64,000 bases of DNA from Setophaga petechia. Taxonomy: Eukaryota; Chordata; Aves; Passeriformes; Parulidae. The DNA is taken from assembly GCA_024362935.1 (NCBI GenBank), contig JANCRA010000016.1, positions 19,699,165 through 19,763,164 of the forward strand. Direction: 5' to 3'. The notes under the pieces are model-generated. The model did no database searches, was not told the origin of the DNA, and worked only from the letters and a program-made list of their open reading frames with translations. Every line of letters begins with the position of its first letter. The first letter of the stretch is position 1. Both the position numbers and the translations under genes were made by a program. Below are positions 50,201-62,936 of this stretch, piece by piece.

Positions 50201-51439
50201 TTTGCTAGATGGAAGGTGTGTGTTCAGGTGAGGAAGTTCATCTGAGACAGGCACAGCCTGAGGCTCTGAGTCACACAGACAAAATCCCATTTGGAAATGC
50301 AGGTAAGATGAGTGACACCAAAGGGGCAGATGTTGGGGTGTCGCGTTGTTCTGGGAGGAACCTGGAGGATGCCAAGGGTTTAAAGAGGGTGTTGAAGGGG
50401 GTGGCAATCACTCTTTCATCTCCTCTCTTTTCTGGCACACTTCCTTCCTTCCCTGCTCCTGTCCTAGAACCCACTTCTCCACCCTGTGAGGCAGCAGCTT
50501 CATCCAAGCCACCTTTCACCTCCCACTCCCTGTTGGGAGCTGCAAACCAGGAGAGGAAAGGCAGCACCTGACTCCAGAGGGAAGCACTGAATGGAGCCTG
50601 GATGGGGACAGGGAGGTGGCTCTGAGGAAAGTCACCATCTGTGCTTGTCCAGGGGCTCTTGGATCTGCAGGGGAGGAGCTGTGCTGGCAGCCCCTGCTCA
50701 GTGCCCTGAGGCTGCCCTGGGCACAGACATCCCAGCACAGCTTTGGGGCAGGTCCTGGGCTCTTCCTGGGCTGCCAAGCTCTAGGTGGAGTGAAGCTGCT
50801 GAGGACAGGACCATAGGCACCCACAGCCTGGAAGTGGACAAGAGCACCATCTCTCAGTTTCTCACTGAAGCCCAGCAGTGTTTTGTGTGAGGCTGGGCTC
50901 CAGCTGTCCAGCTGCAAGCTACTTGGCTTGAGAACTTCTTGCCTTCTAATTGACTATTATGCAAGTGCTTTATTTCTTCTAATAATTTCTTTCACTCTGT
51001 GATATTCATCACTCTTGCTGTCCCTGACTTCAGATAAGACCCAACTGATTGTATGCAAAGGAGTATCCAGGAGCAGAGGAAATGGAGGGATGGGGATGCA
51101 CTTGTACCTGGCCAAAGAGTTAAAAAGAACTGTTTTTACAGGTTTTGGAACAGGACACACAGTTTGAGGGATGTAGAGTAGGAGTTGTGGGTGGGATACA
51201 CCACCTCTCCCAGGTGATTAAAACAAGGAGCACCTAATTGTCCTCCAGGTGGAGATGCATGGGCATTACTGTCTAGACTCTGCACTGCCAGGAGTAGGAA
51301 ACCCAGAGAAGGGAGAGTCTCCAGCTGCAGCAAATGCTTGAATGGGAGCTGTTTCTGTAAGGCAAGAGGGCTGTTTGGAGTTAGCACCAGCTGGAGACTG
51401 GTTTTATGAGCTCATCAATAAGATGAGGCATTTCTCCAG
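47215..51439. other. Non-coding DNA, no gene recognised
   Basis: Mostly unique. A 36-bp exon-like segment at 47892-47927 (very strong acceptor, donor GTAATG, peptide KDIMMIQHEMQA) and an exon-like segment at 50181-50302 (strong acceptor, donors at 50228 and 50303) were seen but are too weak to call. Overlapping long frames at 50209-50571 (+) and 50271-50777 (-) reflect a stop-poor GC-rich patch. Confidence 0.5.
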
Positions 51440-51486
51440 GTAAATGAAGGCTCAGTGAGCAGTTACTGTGATCTGGAATCTCTGAG
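51440..51486 (+). other. Candidate coding exon A (15 codons, + strand)
   Basis: Acceptor CATTTCTCCAG, then 47 bp open in a single frame, then donor CTGAG|GTAAGC. The peptide is VNEGSVSSYCDLESL plus a split codon. The other two frames stop within the first three codons. The split codon AG plus the T that opens the 57784 candidate gives Ser, so the two can be joined. No family recognised. Short, so coincidence is possible. Confidence 0.2.
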
Positions 51487-54400
51487 GTAAGCAGAGCCTG
51501 GGAACAAAGTGATGCACTGCTCTTGTTTCCTTTCTTTGCAAGCTGCTTGTCAGCTGAGTGGGAGAGGCAGCCAGGGATGGCTGAGGGAAGGGAAAGTCTG
51601 TGCTTTGTTCCTGCCCCTTGGCTCACTCTTTCTGGAACTTACCCAGGTACCAACTTCGTTTGGTGCCTTAAAAGAAGCTTCTTTTTCAAGGCCTTTCTGA
51701 GGTTAGCTGATACAGTGTCATCCAAATACACACAGATGAACCTGAGAATTGCAGCAGGAACTTTGATGAAGGATTTTCCCTGGGTTTGACATGTTCCCAT
51801 GAAGGTTTTAGGGGGGCTGGTTCTTGTTTTAATGAATTACAAGGCCTTTAAGAAGTGATACTTACTCAATATTTCATTACGGGGAGTACTTTAACAAATG
51901 CTACAGTAAACTGTCTTTTTCATGTTAGTGGTGGCCCAGTGCATTAGTGTTTGAAGCTGAAACACTTTGACATCAGTCTGGGTGATGAGTTGCTATGGTT
52001 TCAAGGGCAGTGTTAGTGCTGGAACAAGAGCACATCCCTGCAATGTGCACGTGCACTCCTGGGCTCCTGTATATTTCATGGCCAGAGCATGGGAAGTCTC
52101 CTTCCACACCAGTGCCCTCATCACTGGGCATAAGGAGAAACTGAAGCAAGATGTGGAGCTGGATTGCTGATGGTTCATAGCTCTTCCATCCAATTGGAGT
52201 GGAACTCTGTGCATGTGGCAGTTTCCAGCACTTGGATGGGAAGAAGGAAAGGTTGGGGCTGGTGGAGCTCCCTGTGTGCACAGGGGGCATTTCCCAGGAA
52301 ACCAGAGTGGGAGGGAGAGGGTTCCCATTCTCCTGTGTAACAGACTCAGTGCAAGCCACATGTTTTAGCTTGAAATACTTTTTTCAAGCTGCAAAAAGTG
52401 GTGTGTTTTTATCAGGTACTGATCACAAACTTGAAGTATTTGTGTGTATATTCTTTCTCTGACGAAACAATACAGCAGGATTCTTTTCAAACATAAAATA
52501 TTTTTTAGTAAGCAAAAACCAGGTATATTAGAACCTTGCTTTAGTTATCACTTAAGCATCTTTAACTAAAAATAGAACCCTAATCAGTTTCCCCTTGAGT
52601 CCTTCAGCTTCCAAGTAGGAAATAGATAATGGCTGTATGTTTAAAACAATACAGTATTTTCCATTATTTCTCAGTACATCGTAGGAATGTGAATTCCTCT
52701 GAGTTATATTTAATGCAGATAGTTCTAAAAAATAATCCAGGAGCTTCGCTGTGAGTATTGAAATGCATCTCTGAAAGGAAGAATGTTTTCCTTAAGTCTA
52801 ATGAGTCCTTACTGAATTGTGATGAACAAACCCTGTCCTGTACAGCCTGTCTGGTGAGGGTGGTGGCCCTGACTGATGCTCCTGCCTTGTCCTGCAGTGT
52901 TTCAGTTGCTCTCTCAGGATGCTTTGGAGCACTGCTGCCATGTGGAGCTGTGCTCTGCCTGTGCCACTCAGACCTTCCCCTGTTCCCCCAGGTAGAACAG
53001 CCCAGCCCCTCCTCAGGGCTTTGGGGGGCTCAGCAATGGGTCCCAGCTTGGTGTCCCACCAGCCCTGGGGGCTCCTCTCCACAGCAGCTTCTTCTCCAGA
53101 GGTTGGGAGGTTTTCAGGACCTGGTGGCTCACACAAACACGGGGAGGGGTTCCATGCTCCTTTCGTTGTTCCTGTGCCTCTGTTTTTCAGCCTAACTTGT
53201 AACGTCTGACTTTTCACAAAAAGAGCACCCTGTAATTTTGGAAGTAATGATTTGATCCTTAATGAGTTTACTGATGTGTAATCATCCAGCAGGATGGAGG
53301 GAAGCCACTTGCAAATGAGCAGTGTCCATCCAGAAATTCAGCCTTCTCACCAAAGTGTTCAAGGAAATGGTGCCCGAGGAGTTCCCAAGACTTGGAATTC
53401 AGGGATTTCAAACTCAGAACAGCTGTATGTACACTGAGGCTTTTCTCTTCATTTGTCATCTATCTAACCAGCTCATGGCACATATGTATATTTGCTTGTG
53501 AATTACAAAGAAATGTTTTGGAAGTCCATAGGGAATCCAGTTAATCAGTTTGATTCATTGCAGTACTTATTAGCCATGATGGTTTGCCTCTGAAGGTTTG
53601 CCATTTTCTGTCAGTAAAGTTCAGTGTAGTCTCAGCCAAAATTGTTGAAATGAATATCTTAACTTTTATTACCCAAAGAAACTGTCAGACCTCTCGAATG
53701 ATTTCAGATGGAGTGACACCCTATTCTTTTAAACTTCTTTTTTTTTTTTAATTTAATTTTGTTCAGCTGAAATCCATAGTGCAGGCATATACAGACTGTG
53801 GGAAGGGGGAAATGTTAGTGAAGGTGTAGGTCCTGCCCAGATCTTGTGTGGCCATTTAGGTAATTTTAATTTTTTTTTCCTCTTCTCCAACTGCTACTTA
53901 ACAGCTTGTAAAGGTCTTTTGAAACTCTATTACTTTATGCATTAGAGATTTGCCTGCTTCCACCCTCCCCCTTTTGGGATTCTGTGAGGCTTTTTTCTTG
54001 TATGCTGTGCCAACAGCAGATTTTGCCTGAGTTTTCTTTTCCTCATTAACATCAATTGAAGTGAGACATCAGAAATCCAGGACCATTTGCAATGACAGGA
54101 CAGTGCCAATGCTCTTCCTTTCATAACCCACAGGAATAAAACTATGCAAAAATATTTCATTATTCACATTATGATAGCCTGCATAAATTACAAATCATAA
54201 GCTAGGGGAAAAAATCATTCTATACTTTGTCAAACATCCCAAGTTTAAATTTTGAGAGGGAATATGAGAAAGAATTTTTAAAAAATCAAAATAGTGGGTT
54301 GTGGAAATGTCTGTTTCCCCTAGTTAATAATTTAATCACAAGGCATTATCCTGCTTTGGCTGGTGAGGGTAAGTGCCAGGCCATGTGTCTCTGCTGCTTT

Positions 54401-57400
54401 ACAGCAGGTGTGTATACTGAATATCATGCTCTTGTTTTGGTTTGCTTTTTGTCCTCATCATGGTGAAATATTGAAGGCACTGAGTTGAAGCTGTATCCTT
54501 GAAATCTCACCTTGATGGGGTGAAATCCCCCAGCATGCTGTGCCCCTCAGCCCTCCTGCACTGAGCAAAATGCCCAGCACACACTTTGCAGTGCCTCTTC
54601 CTCAGCTGAACCCTGTACAAAGGCTTCTACAAATCTAAATATTTATAGAGAAATAATTCAACACCTCTTTGTGCTTTAATTTTAAAGCTCACTGAAATTT
54701 TGGGTTTATTTCACTCTATTTAGTTTTTATGTGGAGATCTCTGAAGAGAGAAAATACAAGGATGCAGTGATTAGTGTGAGCACTGCTCTTGTTTTCATTA
54801 GATAAAACATTTTGGCTTGATTAATGAGGCAAAATCCCATTTAATCCAGTGGAGAGAAAAACATGTTATAGTTAAAGTACCCATGCCTTTTTATTGGACA
54901 TTGGCCCCAGGGGCAGAATGAAGGATTTTGCTCATGGGGAGCAGGCAGAGGAGCCCCAGTTGTGAGCCCCTGGGTGTTATTGGGGTGCAGCTGTGCTCTG
55001 CCATGTCCCCAGGCTGCAGGAACATCCTCATGAGGCAGGTGAGAAATACATTTCCTGGCCTCATGTCTTAGGCCTTGCCACTTTTTCAGGTTACAGCAAT
55101 GGTGAGGAGATTTTTGGGGGTGTTTTTTTTTGGAGAAAATCAGTAAGAAAAGGAAGATGAGCTGTTGTCTTTAGGTATCCCCTGGGATCAGGGTTCTCAT
55201 CTCTGTAATGAAGCATTGTTTTTTAGGGAGAGCTTTTGGAAGCTTCATTATAGGATATTTAGGAAAATTAAGGATGTTAAAGTGAGAGGTGAAGGTCAAC
55301 ACTTGTCAGAATTTATGTTTGAAAGAAACTGCTAGAACTTACTGACTTTGAGACTTAGTAAAAACCCAAACCCACTAAAAAGCCAAACCTGTGTGATTTT
55401 GCTAATTTTCCTACTTGCCTGAATAAGATGTCTAGAGAATAACAATCTTAAATCTGACTGGGGGACAGGAGGTTTCTTTTGTTTTCTTTTTTTGTGTGTC
55501 ATGAGAAGCAAGTGTGGGTTTTGAAATAAGAGGTAGGGCAGATAGAAAGCCTGATATGCATTCAGTCAGAGTTGTGATTTAATAGGCACACGATTCCTTA
55601 CTCTTCCTAAGAATAAAATAACTTTAATAAAAATAAAAGGATCAGCATGTTGTTTAACTGAGGGGAGAAACCAGAAAACTAACCCTGTCTATCAAATTTG
55701 AGATGTAGAAGAGATTGATGTAGCATCTTTTCTAGATTAATGAAACATACCACAGTTGCAAAGTGGCATTTTAGGGTGGTTGCAAGGCAAATTCAGCATG
55801 TTAAAGGGAAGGGGATTTCATCCCTTCCTGCATGCAAATGACCCAAAGTTGCTCTGTTCATGGGCTGCTTTCTTTGAGTGCCAGCTCTCTGGGACACAGG
55901 TTTCCAGTGCAGCTGGAGCCAAGAGTCAATGGATGTGATAGGAATTGGAATGTCCTGCTTAATACCCAGCACCTGTTAGGTTGTGCCTGTGCAGGATCAC
56001 TCCCAGGAGTCTCCTGGAAGTGTGCAAGTTGTTTACAGCAACAACAAATGTCTTCAAGATGGAGGAAAATAAAGGACATTTAACAGTCACTTCACATAGT
56101 TCTTCGTAGATTGAAGTAAAGTTCAGTATTAAAGATTTAAACAAAGCCAAAACATAACCAAAGGCAGTGTTACTGTGGCTCTAAATGTCATACATCCCTT
56201 ACAGAAAGTATCTCTCAGATTAATTATGGAGCCCCTGGATTCCAAGAAATCGGTTGTAGAGGCAGGAGGGATGGCCCTCCAGGGGGAAATCTAAAGATGT
56301 TTCATGCCAGCAATAAAAAAAAAATTGTTAGGCAAAATAATTGCTTAGGAGAGGCTTTTAAAAAATAAAATAAAATACAGGGAAGTCATCAGCTTGAAGG
56401 AAGAATGGAAAATGAGAAGATGACTTAAATGCTATTTAAAGCATTAGTGGCAGAGTAGAGAGGGCTCAGTGAGGTTGTGTCTGAACTGGATAACCAGTTT
56501 CAAAGATTTTGCTCAACCCCCCTCTGGAGTTACCTCCAAGTCCTTCAGAGGTTTGGGCTTTTTGCCCTGTAGCATGGCAGGAATGTTGCTTTGGTCTGAC
56601 CTGTAAAAATTCCATTTTGCTGGCCCTGTTTTTTCTGCTGCCCAGCTGGCCTTTACCATTTCAGGTACCACAGCTGTTGGGGCCCTTGGAAAATAAAATA
56701 TTGTCAGACTGTGGTGAGGTGCAATCAGCATGGAAGCTATTGTCTCTGAGATCTATTCTGTCATGTAAGTTAAAATTTGCAGAATGCTGGGCATTACAGT
56801 TAAAAATGCTAGAACAGATGCACCTCTGTCCTTTCCCTTCCTTTGAAGGTATTGTTTCTTACTTTCATGATCAGAATATTTAAATACTTTGATCTTATTC
56901 TGTTCCTTTAAAAGCCAGAGGAATCATGAACCGAAGTGTTTGCAAGCATGTCCAAGCACACAGGACAGCTTCTGTGCTTTGTGCAGGGCTCAGCTCTGTG
57001 CTGGGGCTGTGCAGGGGCTGCAGCCTGGCCCAGCCGGGCAGGGAGGAGGTGCCAGAGCTGCTGGGGGCACGGCTTCACCAGCTTGGCTGGATATTGCAGC
57101 TGTTACCTGGGCAGGGGCAGGAGGAGGGCTCTGTCCTGGGCTGTGTGCTGCCCCCTTGGAGCATTCCCAGGACACCTCTCCAGCCTTGGCCTGGTTCTTG
57201 AAGCTCTCCTCCTTGCCTCCTACACTCAGATAACAGTGGGGCTGCCTCTGCTCCTGCAGGGCACAAGGGGACGTGCTGGGAGAGGGCAAGGAGTGTCACC
57301 TGCCTGTTCTCACTTCTGCTGTGCCAGTGCACTGCAGAACTTGTCAGGGCAGATGGGAGGAGGTGTCAGTTTTTCTATAGTTTAGGATGGGGCTGTGTCA

Positions 57401-57783
57401 GGTTCTGTAGGCTGGACCTATTCAGTGCTGGGGGGAGGCTGGAATTGTAAGGGTCCATAAAGGGTGGGCTTCTCTTCTGCTTTTGGGGTGCTTACATTTT
57501 GGTCAATCCATGTGATGTTCCATCACTCTCTGGGAGCAGGTTTTCTGTACTTTTTTCCCCAGGGTCATCCTTAAAACACCTTTTTTTTTTTTTTTAATCA
57601 GCAGAATTCTGAACAGCTGAAATGGAATCCCAGTTTGAACCTGCTTGGTCTGTAACTCACACCTGATTCCATTTCTTTTACCTTGGGCAACACATCTTCT
57701 TTTCTATAGCTTGTCTTGCCAGTCCTTCTTCTCTACCTTCACTTGTTTCTTTTGGTTGTTTGTTTCTCTTTTTTCCCTCTTAG
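51487..57783. other. Non-coding DNA, no gene recognised
   Basis: Would be intron if candidates A and B are real. It includes GC-rich patches at 52850-53110 and 56980-57330, T-runs near 53730 and 57581-57595, and one copy of the 109-bp duplication. No transposon family recognised. Confidence 0.5.
57215..57323 (+). repeat. 109-bp direct repeat, copy 1
   Basis: This segment (starting GCCTCCTACACTCAGATAAC) recurs at 58729-58837 in the same orientation with seven substitutions and no gap, about 94% identity. Both copies end in TTCTCACTTCTGCTGTG. Flanks are unrelated. It may be an unclassified dispersed repeat or a recent local duplication. Confidence 0.85.
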
Positions 57784-57856
57784 TGCTTTGTACTTTCCAG
57801 AAAAGCTGCAGCCATGTGTGTCACCAGCACAGGGAGAGGAGTATAACTGTGATAAG
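57784..57856 (+). other. Candidate coding exon B (24 codons, + strand)
   Basis: A very pyrimidine-rich acceptor (TTTTTTCCCTCTTAG) precedes 73 bp ending at donor GATAAG|GTAGAA. In the favoured frame the peptide begins ALYFPEKLQPCVSPAQGEEY and ends NCDK, entering after one base and leaving in phase 0. A second frame is also open, which weakens the claim. It connects in phase to candidates A and C. No family recognised. Confidence 0.22.
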
Positions 57857-58728
57857 GTAGAAAGAAAAAGAAAACCAGAGTGCTTCTGTAGACCTTGGTG
57901 TTTATTCTGCAGGAATGATGGTTGTCAGGATAAAGGGTAGATGAGAGCCAGGCCAAGAGAGGGAGTGATCTGGGCAGCCAGGGCTGTGGGATGGCCCTGG
58001 CAGTGCCCAGTGCCCAGCCTGAGGCAGGACTGATCTTCTTTCTGATGAGAAGTGGAGACCTCTGTGAGATGGGCACAACAGGAGATCTCAGGTTTTCTAC
58101 CATGTGTAAGGAGTTGCTGTGGCTTCCTGCACCCTCCCAGTCAGCCAGGGCTCAGGAGAGTGCTCCATCCTGGATGGAAGGCTGTGCAAGAGCTCTGCAG
58201 ACCTTGCCACAGGTTGACACCAAGACAAATGACACCAAATGACACCAAGACCTTTTCAGAGCTGGTAATGGGCAGCTTGTTCAGCCTCAGGTTCAAGTCC
58301 TTGTCTTCATGAGACCTTTGGGACAACAGTGAGCTTCACCAAAAATAGTTTGCAAGGAATCCAAGATATTTGGATTTTACAGGTTTGCTTTTTTTTTACT
58401 GTGCCAGATTTCATGCTAAAGTAGGAATAAATGTTGTTATGTAAACAGGAAAGCTTGGCTGCATACTTTGTGCTTGTTCTAGGTTCCTAAGTCACCCTCT
58501 TTAAGCCAATCTGTTTTACCTGAAATTCAGTCTATCATGTATGAGAAAAAGTAGAAGTGTGGTATTTGGACTTGACTTCAGCATTTTTGATTCCTTCTCC
58601 ACTGACTGGTACACATCAGCCAGCTTGGTCAGCATGTTTGCCTAGGAGCAGCCTTTAATTTGCAAATTCATGGCTGTCCATGTGTCCTTCCCTCCGTGCA
58701 GGACTGAGTGTAGATGCAGCATTGGGAT

Positions 58729-58837
58729 GCCTCCTACACTCAGATAGCAGTGGGGCTTCCTCTGCTCCTCCAGGGCACAAGGGGAGGCGCTGGGAGAGGG
58801 CAAGGAGTGTCCCCTGCTTGTTCTCACTTCTGCTGTG
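58729..58837 (+). repeat. 109-bp direct repeat, copy 2
   Basis: Partner of 57215-57323, 1,514 bp downstream, ungapped and about 94% identical. The duplicated block starts and stops abruptly in both places. No terminal repeats or flanking target-site duplication were seen. Confidence 0.85.
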
Positions 58838-60595
58838 TTGTGATGGTGCTCCCAGCCCTCAGTGCAGGAGCACCAGGAGCTGGACCCTGCTGCAGCTGGG
58901 GGAGCAGGGGCTCCTTCAGGCTTCATCTGTGAGCTGTCACCAAGTGGTGGAGGTGGGACCAAGCTCAGAGGCTCCAGCCTGCTTCCCTGCTGTGCAGGAC
59001 ACAGCTGGGTGTGCCCTGGGCACTGGGGGTGCCTCCCCCTCGCCTGGGCCTGCGTGTGGCTCTGGGCAGGTTACAGAGCTCGTGGCACGGTGTTTGATAC
59101 AGCCTGGCAAATTCTGCCTGGATCATCTGCTGGCTGCTCTACTCCAGTGGTCTGTGAGCACTGGCAAAACCTCCTTGCAGGAGAGGGAGGAGACTTAGAG
59201 AGTTCTAGATCTGGAGTTTTTCAAAGCGCTGCCACGCCGAGGCGAGCGATGGTCTCATCAGCGCCTTGCACATAACCTGGTTTGTGGCTCCCAGATTGCT
59301 TTCTGCAGGGCTCAGGATAAAAGGCCGGAAGAGCTTTTCAGCAAGGGTTCCTGAGCTTGATGTGCAGGGCTGACTGGAAAAAAGAACAGAATTTTGTGTT
59401 TGAAATGGTTGACAGAAAAAAATAAAGCCCTCGCAAACCTCTCTGCTGCAAAGAGAAATCCGGCATGCGGCGATTGACAGATTTACGTATCCAGAGAAAA
59501 TCTTCCACTTTTCCAAAAGCAGAACTTTCTCTTTATGCAATGTTAGTTTCAAAGCTCCCAGCTCCTGCTGTGCCTAATGGCAGGTATGTTTCCAGCCACT
59601 TCCTTTTCATGCCTGAAAATGGGATCATTCTCAGGTCTGCTCATTGTCATCTGCTAGCTATTCCCTTTCACTAATTTCCCCAAATGAGTTGTGGCCCACT
59701 CCGAAGGCTACAGGATTCATTAGAGTGAAGAATAATAAGAATGTCCTTGGTGTTTGAACAGGAAGAAAAGATCCCAAAGGCTGCCAGAGATAAAGATCAC
59801 CCACTGAAAGGATAAAAATGAACAATGCTTCTTGCAGGGAACCTAAAAATACAATACTTGACTCTCGCAGAGGGTTTAGTTACTGAAATAACAACTGGAT
59901 TGTTCAGTCTCAGGATTATTTTGGTCTCAAGGAAGTATTAAGTCTTACAAGTTAAAACAAAATGCACATCAGGGAAAACATAGGTTCAGGTCTAAACCAT
60001 ACCCAGTGTTCTGGGGTCAGCCCAGGTTTCTGCATGTCAAGGTACAAGGCTGGAATTTAGAAGATCCTTTTTCAGTGCTTAACTCTTCAGCAAACTTCTT
60101 GAGTAGCTTTGGGTTGGTTGGTTGATGTTTTTATGCCTTTTGGCTGTTTGCAGGTTTTTTGGGAGCCAAATGGAAGTGACCATGAGTTTCTGCCTGAGAA
60201 AGTGGGCTCTGGGTGGGCTTGGCTGCTGTGTTATTTTGAGTTCTCTGTTGTCAGTAAGGCACAGCAAACCAAGCTGAGTGCACTGGGAAGTTTGTGACAT
60301 TTGTCAGGCTGGTTACTGCTGCCTTTAAGCAGAATATTTATTATGTGAATCTCTGCTTCAGTCCCTTGCTGGGTGGTAGTTCTGCATTAATAATTAAATT
60401 TTCCTTTCTCTACTGTAGCATGGATATGTATGCAGAGTCTATGTACACGTATGTAGAAATGACATTTAGCAATGGATCCTGCCTAATACAGTCCAGTTTT
60501 AAGACCCTATAAAGAGACACAGCTCTGCATTTATTTTTCTGTGTATAGAAACACACAATTTCCTGTTGTGCCAGTGTTTCTGAGTCCTGCTTCAG
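58838..60595. other. Non-coding DNA with a CpG-enriched patch
   Basis: Unique sequence. The patch 59219-59490 is described separately. An exon-like segment at 60152-60199 (good acceptor, weak donor GTGGGC) was not adopted because two frames are open and the donor is poor. Confidence 0.5.
59219..59490. promoter_or_regulatory. Possible regulatory segment with CpG cluster
   Basis: Five CpG dinucleotides fall within 59226-59263, unusual for this AT-leaning neighbourhood. A TATA-like GATAAAAGG lies at 59316-59324. A GATTGACAG at 59472-59480 matches the known PBX-MEIS/PREP composite site, with a related GTTGACAG at 59408-59415. Downstream, an ATG at 59465 opens 39 codons to a consensus donor (GGCAG|GTATGT, donor at 59584). 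It could be a promoter with a first exon, or an enhancer. The evidence is motif-level only. Confidence 0.2.
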
Positions 60596-60672
60596 ATCAT
60601 AGAGCTGGAGGAGAAAGAAGAAAAGAGGCAGCTTTTACAACTGCAGTCACTGCAACTAATTGTTCCTACTAG
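60596..60672 (+). other. Candidate coding exon C (25 codons, coiled-coil-like)
   Basis: Acceptor TCCTGCTTCAG, 77 bp open in one frame, then a consensus donor (CTAG|GTAAGG). The peptide starts IIELEEKEEKRQLLQLQSLQ and ends LIVPT plus a split codon. Hydrophobic residues recur at heptad-like spacing among Glu, Lys and Gln, which suggests a coiled coil. The alternative frames stop early or just before the donor. It joins candidate B in phase 0 and candidate D through a split Arg codon. No family recognised. Confidence 0.27.
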
Positions 60673-61561
60673 GTAAGGATGCATTCCTTTTACTGGCTCT
60701 CTGATGATGGCTTTTTGTTTCTAGCTACAAGCAAATCTAATTTGCAAATGAAAAATTTCATTATAGCAGAAGTTGCCTGCAAGGGAATTAAAGGAGGCAC
60801 ATTCAAAAGAATTCAGCAGATTGTAAAAATGCTTCTTAAAGAATGGATTTACGACCCCAATTCACAATTAAAGTGGCAATTGCTTTTAAGTGGTGCCGAT
60901 TACTTTTAAAAGGTTAAATATCCTGACAATAGAATTTTAAGGGAATAAGGCAGCTTAAGTGAGCAAAACCTGTGGTAGGTAATTGGCAAAGCTCTCTTAA
61001 TATTTTTTGTTTGCTATCCAAGAGCTATTCACGATGCCACTGTAACAGTATGTTGTTGCTACAACAGAGCTGACAGTTTTCTGAGATGAAAAGGAAGAGA
61101 ATGGAATTAATCACACAAACTTCATCATCCAGTCTGGCATAACTGAAAGTGAGTTCTGCTACACTTGAACTATTTTAAATAACTTTATGTTTTATTAATG
61201 CAGTTTTTTTTCCCTGTTAACCTCTTCAGCACTGTCTGTCCAGAGTTGCTCTGTGATTTCTTTCTCTGCCAGGCTGTGCCCTGATCTCTGGGCAGCCTTT
61301 GGCTTTGTGCACACAGAGAGGAGAGCTGCAGTCCATGAGTGTCAGTCCACACAGAAATGGGGCAGTGGCAGAGCTGGGTGCCCCTGCCTGGGGTGGAGGA
61401 GGTGCTGCTGCCCCTCTGGTGGGCAGGATCACTGGGGTTCTGGTGCCTACCTGGAGCTGGAATGTTTGCACACTTCTTGTCTTCTGTCCCCAGAATGGCT
61501 GAGAGAAATAGCAAACTGTAACTGCTTTGTGTTGTGGTGTCTGTTTTCACCTTCATTCCAG

Positions 61562-61594
61562 AAAAACTAAGATACATGCAGAAGAGGCAGATGA
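61562..61594 (+). other. Candidate microexon D (10 codons, + strand)
   Basis: Acceptor CACCTTCATTCCAG, 33 bp, donor GATGA|GTGAGA. The peptide is KTKIHAEEAD, entering after one base and leaving with two, so its length preserves frame. The incoming base completes the split codon of candidate C (AG+A, Arg). Short, hence weak alone. Confidence 0.17.
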
Positions 61595-61806
61595 GTGAGA
61601 AACATTTCTCATCCTAAAAATACCCTATGTTTTAGCCATTTCTTACATTTGAGGTAAATGTGACTATGTAGAAATAAGCTTGTGATTGTGTTTGAAGACA
61701 CTGGCAGCATTCTTGTTCAGAAGAGACAAAATAATTTTCAAAATATTTTTCTCTTGCTTAGTATCCAAGTGTTCTGATACTGTCTGCTTTGTTTGATGCT
61801 GTGCAG

Positions 61807-61865
61807 AAAGTGCCTAGCAGATCTCATCAGTCCTGTGTCCCTTGAGAGGGAAGAAAAGAGAGAGA
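61807..61865 (+). other. Candidate coding exon E (19 codons, + strand)
   Basis: Acceptor GATGCTGTGCAG, then an open frame beginning KCLADLISPVSLEREEKRE. The incoming base completes the split codon of D (GA+A, Glu). The donor at 61866 (GAGA|GTACAG) is only moderate, and the frame stays open well past it, so the right edge is uncertain. Confidence 0.17.
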
Positions 61866-62936
61866 GTACAGGGGATAAAAACTTTCTTGGATTTAAACTT
61901 GGACATTCATTATGGTTTTTCGCTATTTTTTACCTCTTCTGTTACATTCTTAGAGGCTTTTTTTGTGTCCATTGTTGGCATAAGGTTTTCTGAGGTAAGG
62001 AATAGTGTCCTCTTTTACTTTTTTAATTCAGTGAGTTATCATTTGACCTGTAAATGCTACAGTTTGGCAATATTTTGGCCTCTTTGAGAGTGAAGGCAAA
62101 GTGTCTGCAGGAAGACAGCATTGGTAACTTCCTAGGAAATGGCCCAAGCTCAAATCTTGTACATATTTAATGTCAAGCCATGGATGTCTTTGTGCAGAGG
62201 GCACAAAATGCTGGTTTTGCATTAGCTTGTACATCACACTTCCCTCAAAGGATCACTTTGATTCCTTTCACTGTCTTTCCATTGGAGTTGCAAATTGCAT
62301 CCACTGTGATGTAACCTTGGTATGTTGGATTTTTGCCCTGAACCTATTATGAATTTCTATTTCCATCTGGAGTTGGGGTTTGCATTAGGAGAGTGAAGGC
62401 TGGGGCAGTTCAGTCAGGGAGGAGTGGGGCACCCCAAAACCCTGAGCCCTCAGCTTGGGCTGTGTGAGTGCACCTGGAACCAAGGAGCCTCTCCCAGCTG
62501 TGCATTGCTGCCTTTCTCAGGGTTTGCCATTCCTTCTGTATCTCAGGAACACAAAAGACATGCAGACAGAGCAAATGGGCGTTTGAAATATTCTATTGAG
62601 AAAGTCAAATGTTCAGCTGCTGCACTTCCTGCAAACAGATGCACATCTGTTCTTCTCTCTACCTGTGAGACCGAGTCTGTAATGAGGTGATGATTTTGTC
62701 TGATTACAATGTGTGAAATTGTATCATTGTTCTGAGAAGTTTTTACCTTTAGTTAATCTTTTACAGGTTAAGAAAAGACTCATTTTAGAAAGGATCCAGG
62801 CTTACTGTAAGTTTCAGTTTGGTTAAAAATCCTATCCCATTTTTTAGGGAGTATATTCCTTTAAAGAAGAGAATGTGGAGTTGTGGTAAATTGCTTTAAG
62901 CTAGAAACTACTTTTATGCACATTGCATTTCTCCAG

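Noticed and set aside
50209..50777. Overlapping open frames of 120 (+) and 168 (-) codons
   Set aside because: Antiparallel frames over a stop-poor GC-rich patch. No domain was recognised and the two cannot both be supported.
58680..59275. 172- and 137-codon open frames on the + strand
   Set aside because: They run through the 109-bp duplicated block and GC-rich DNA in different frames, and look like low-information chance translation.
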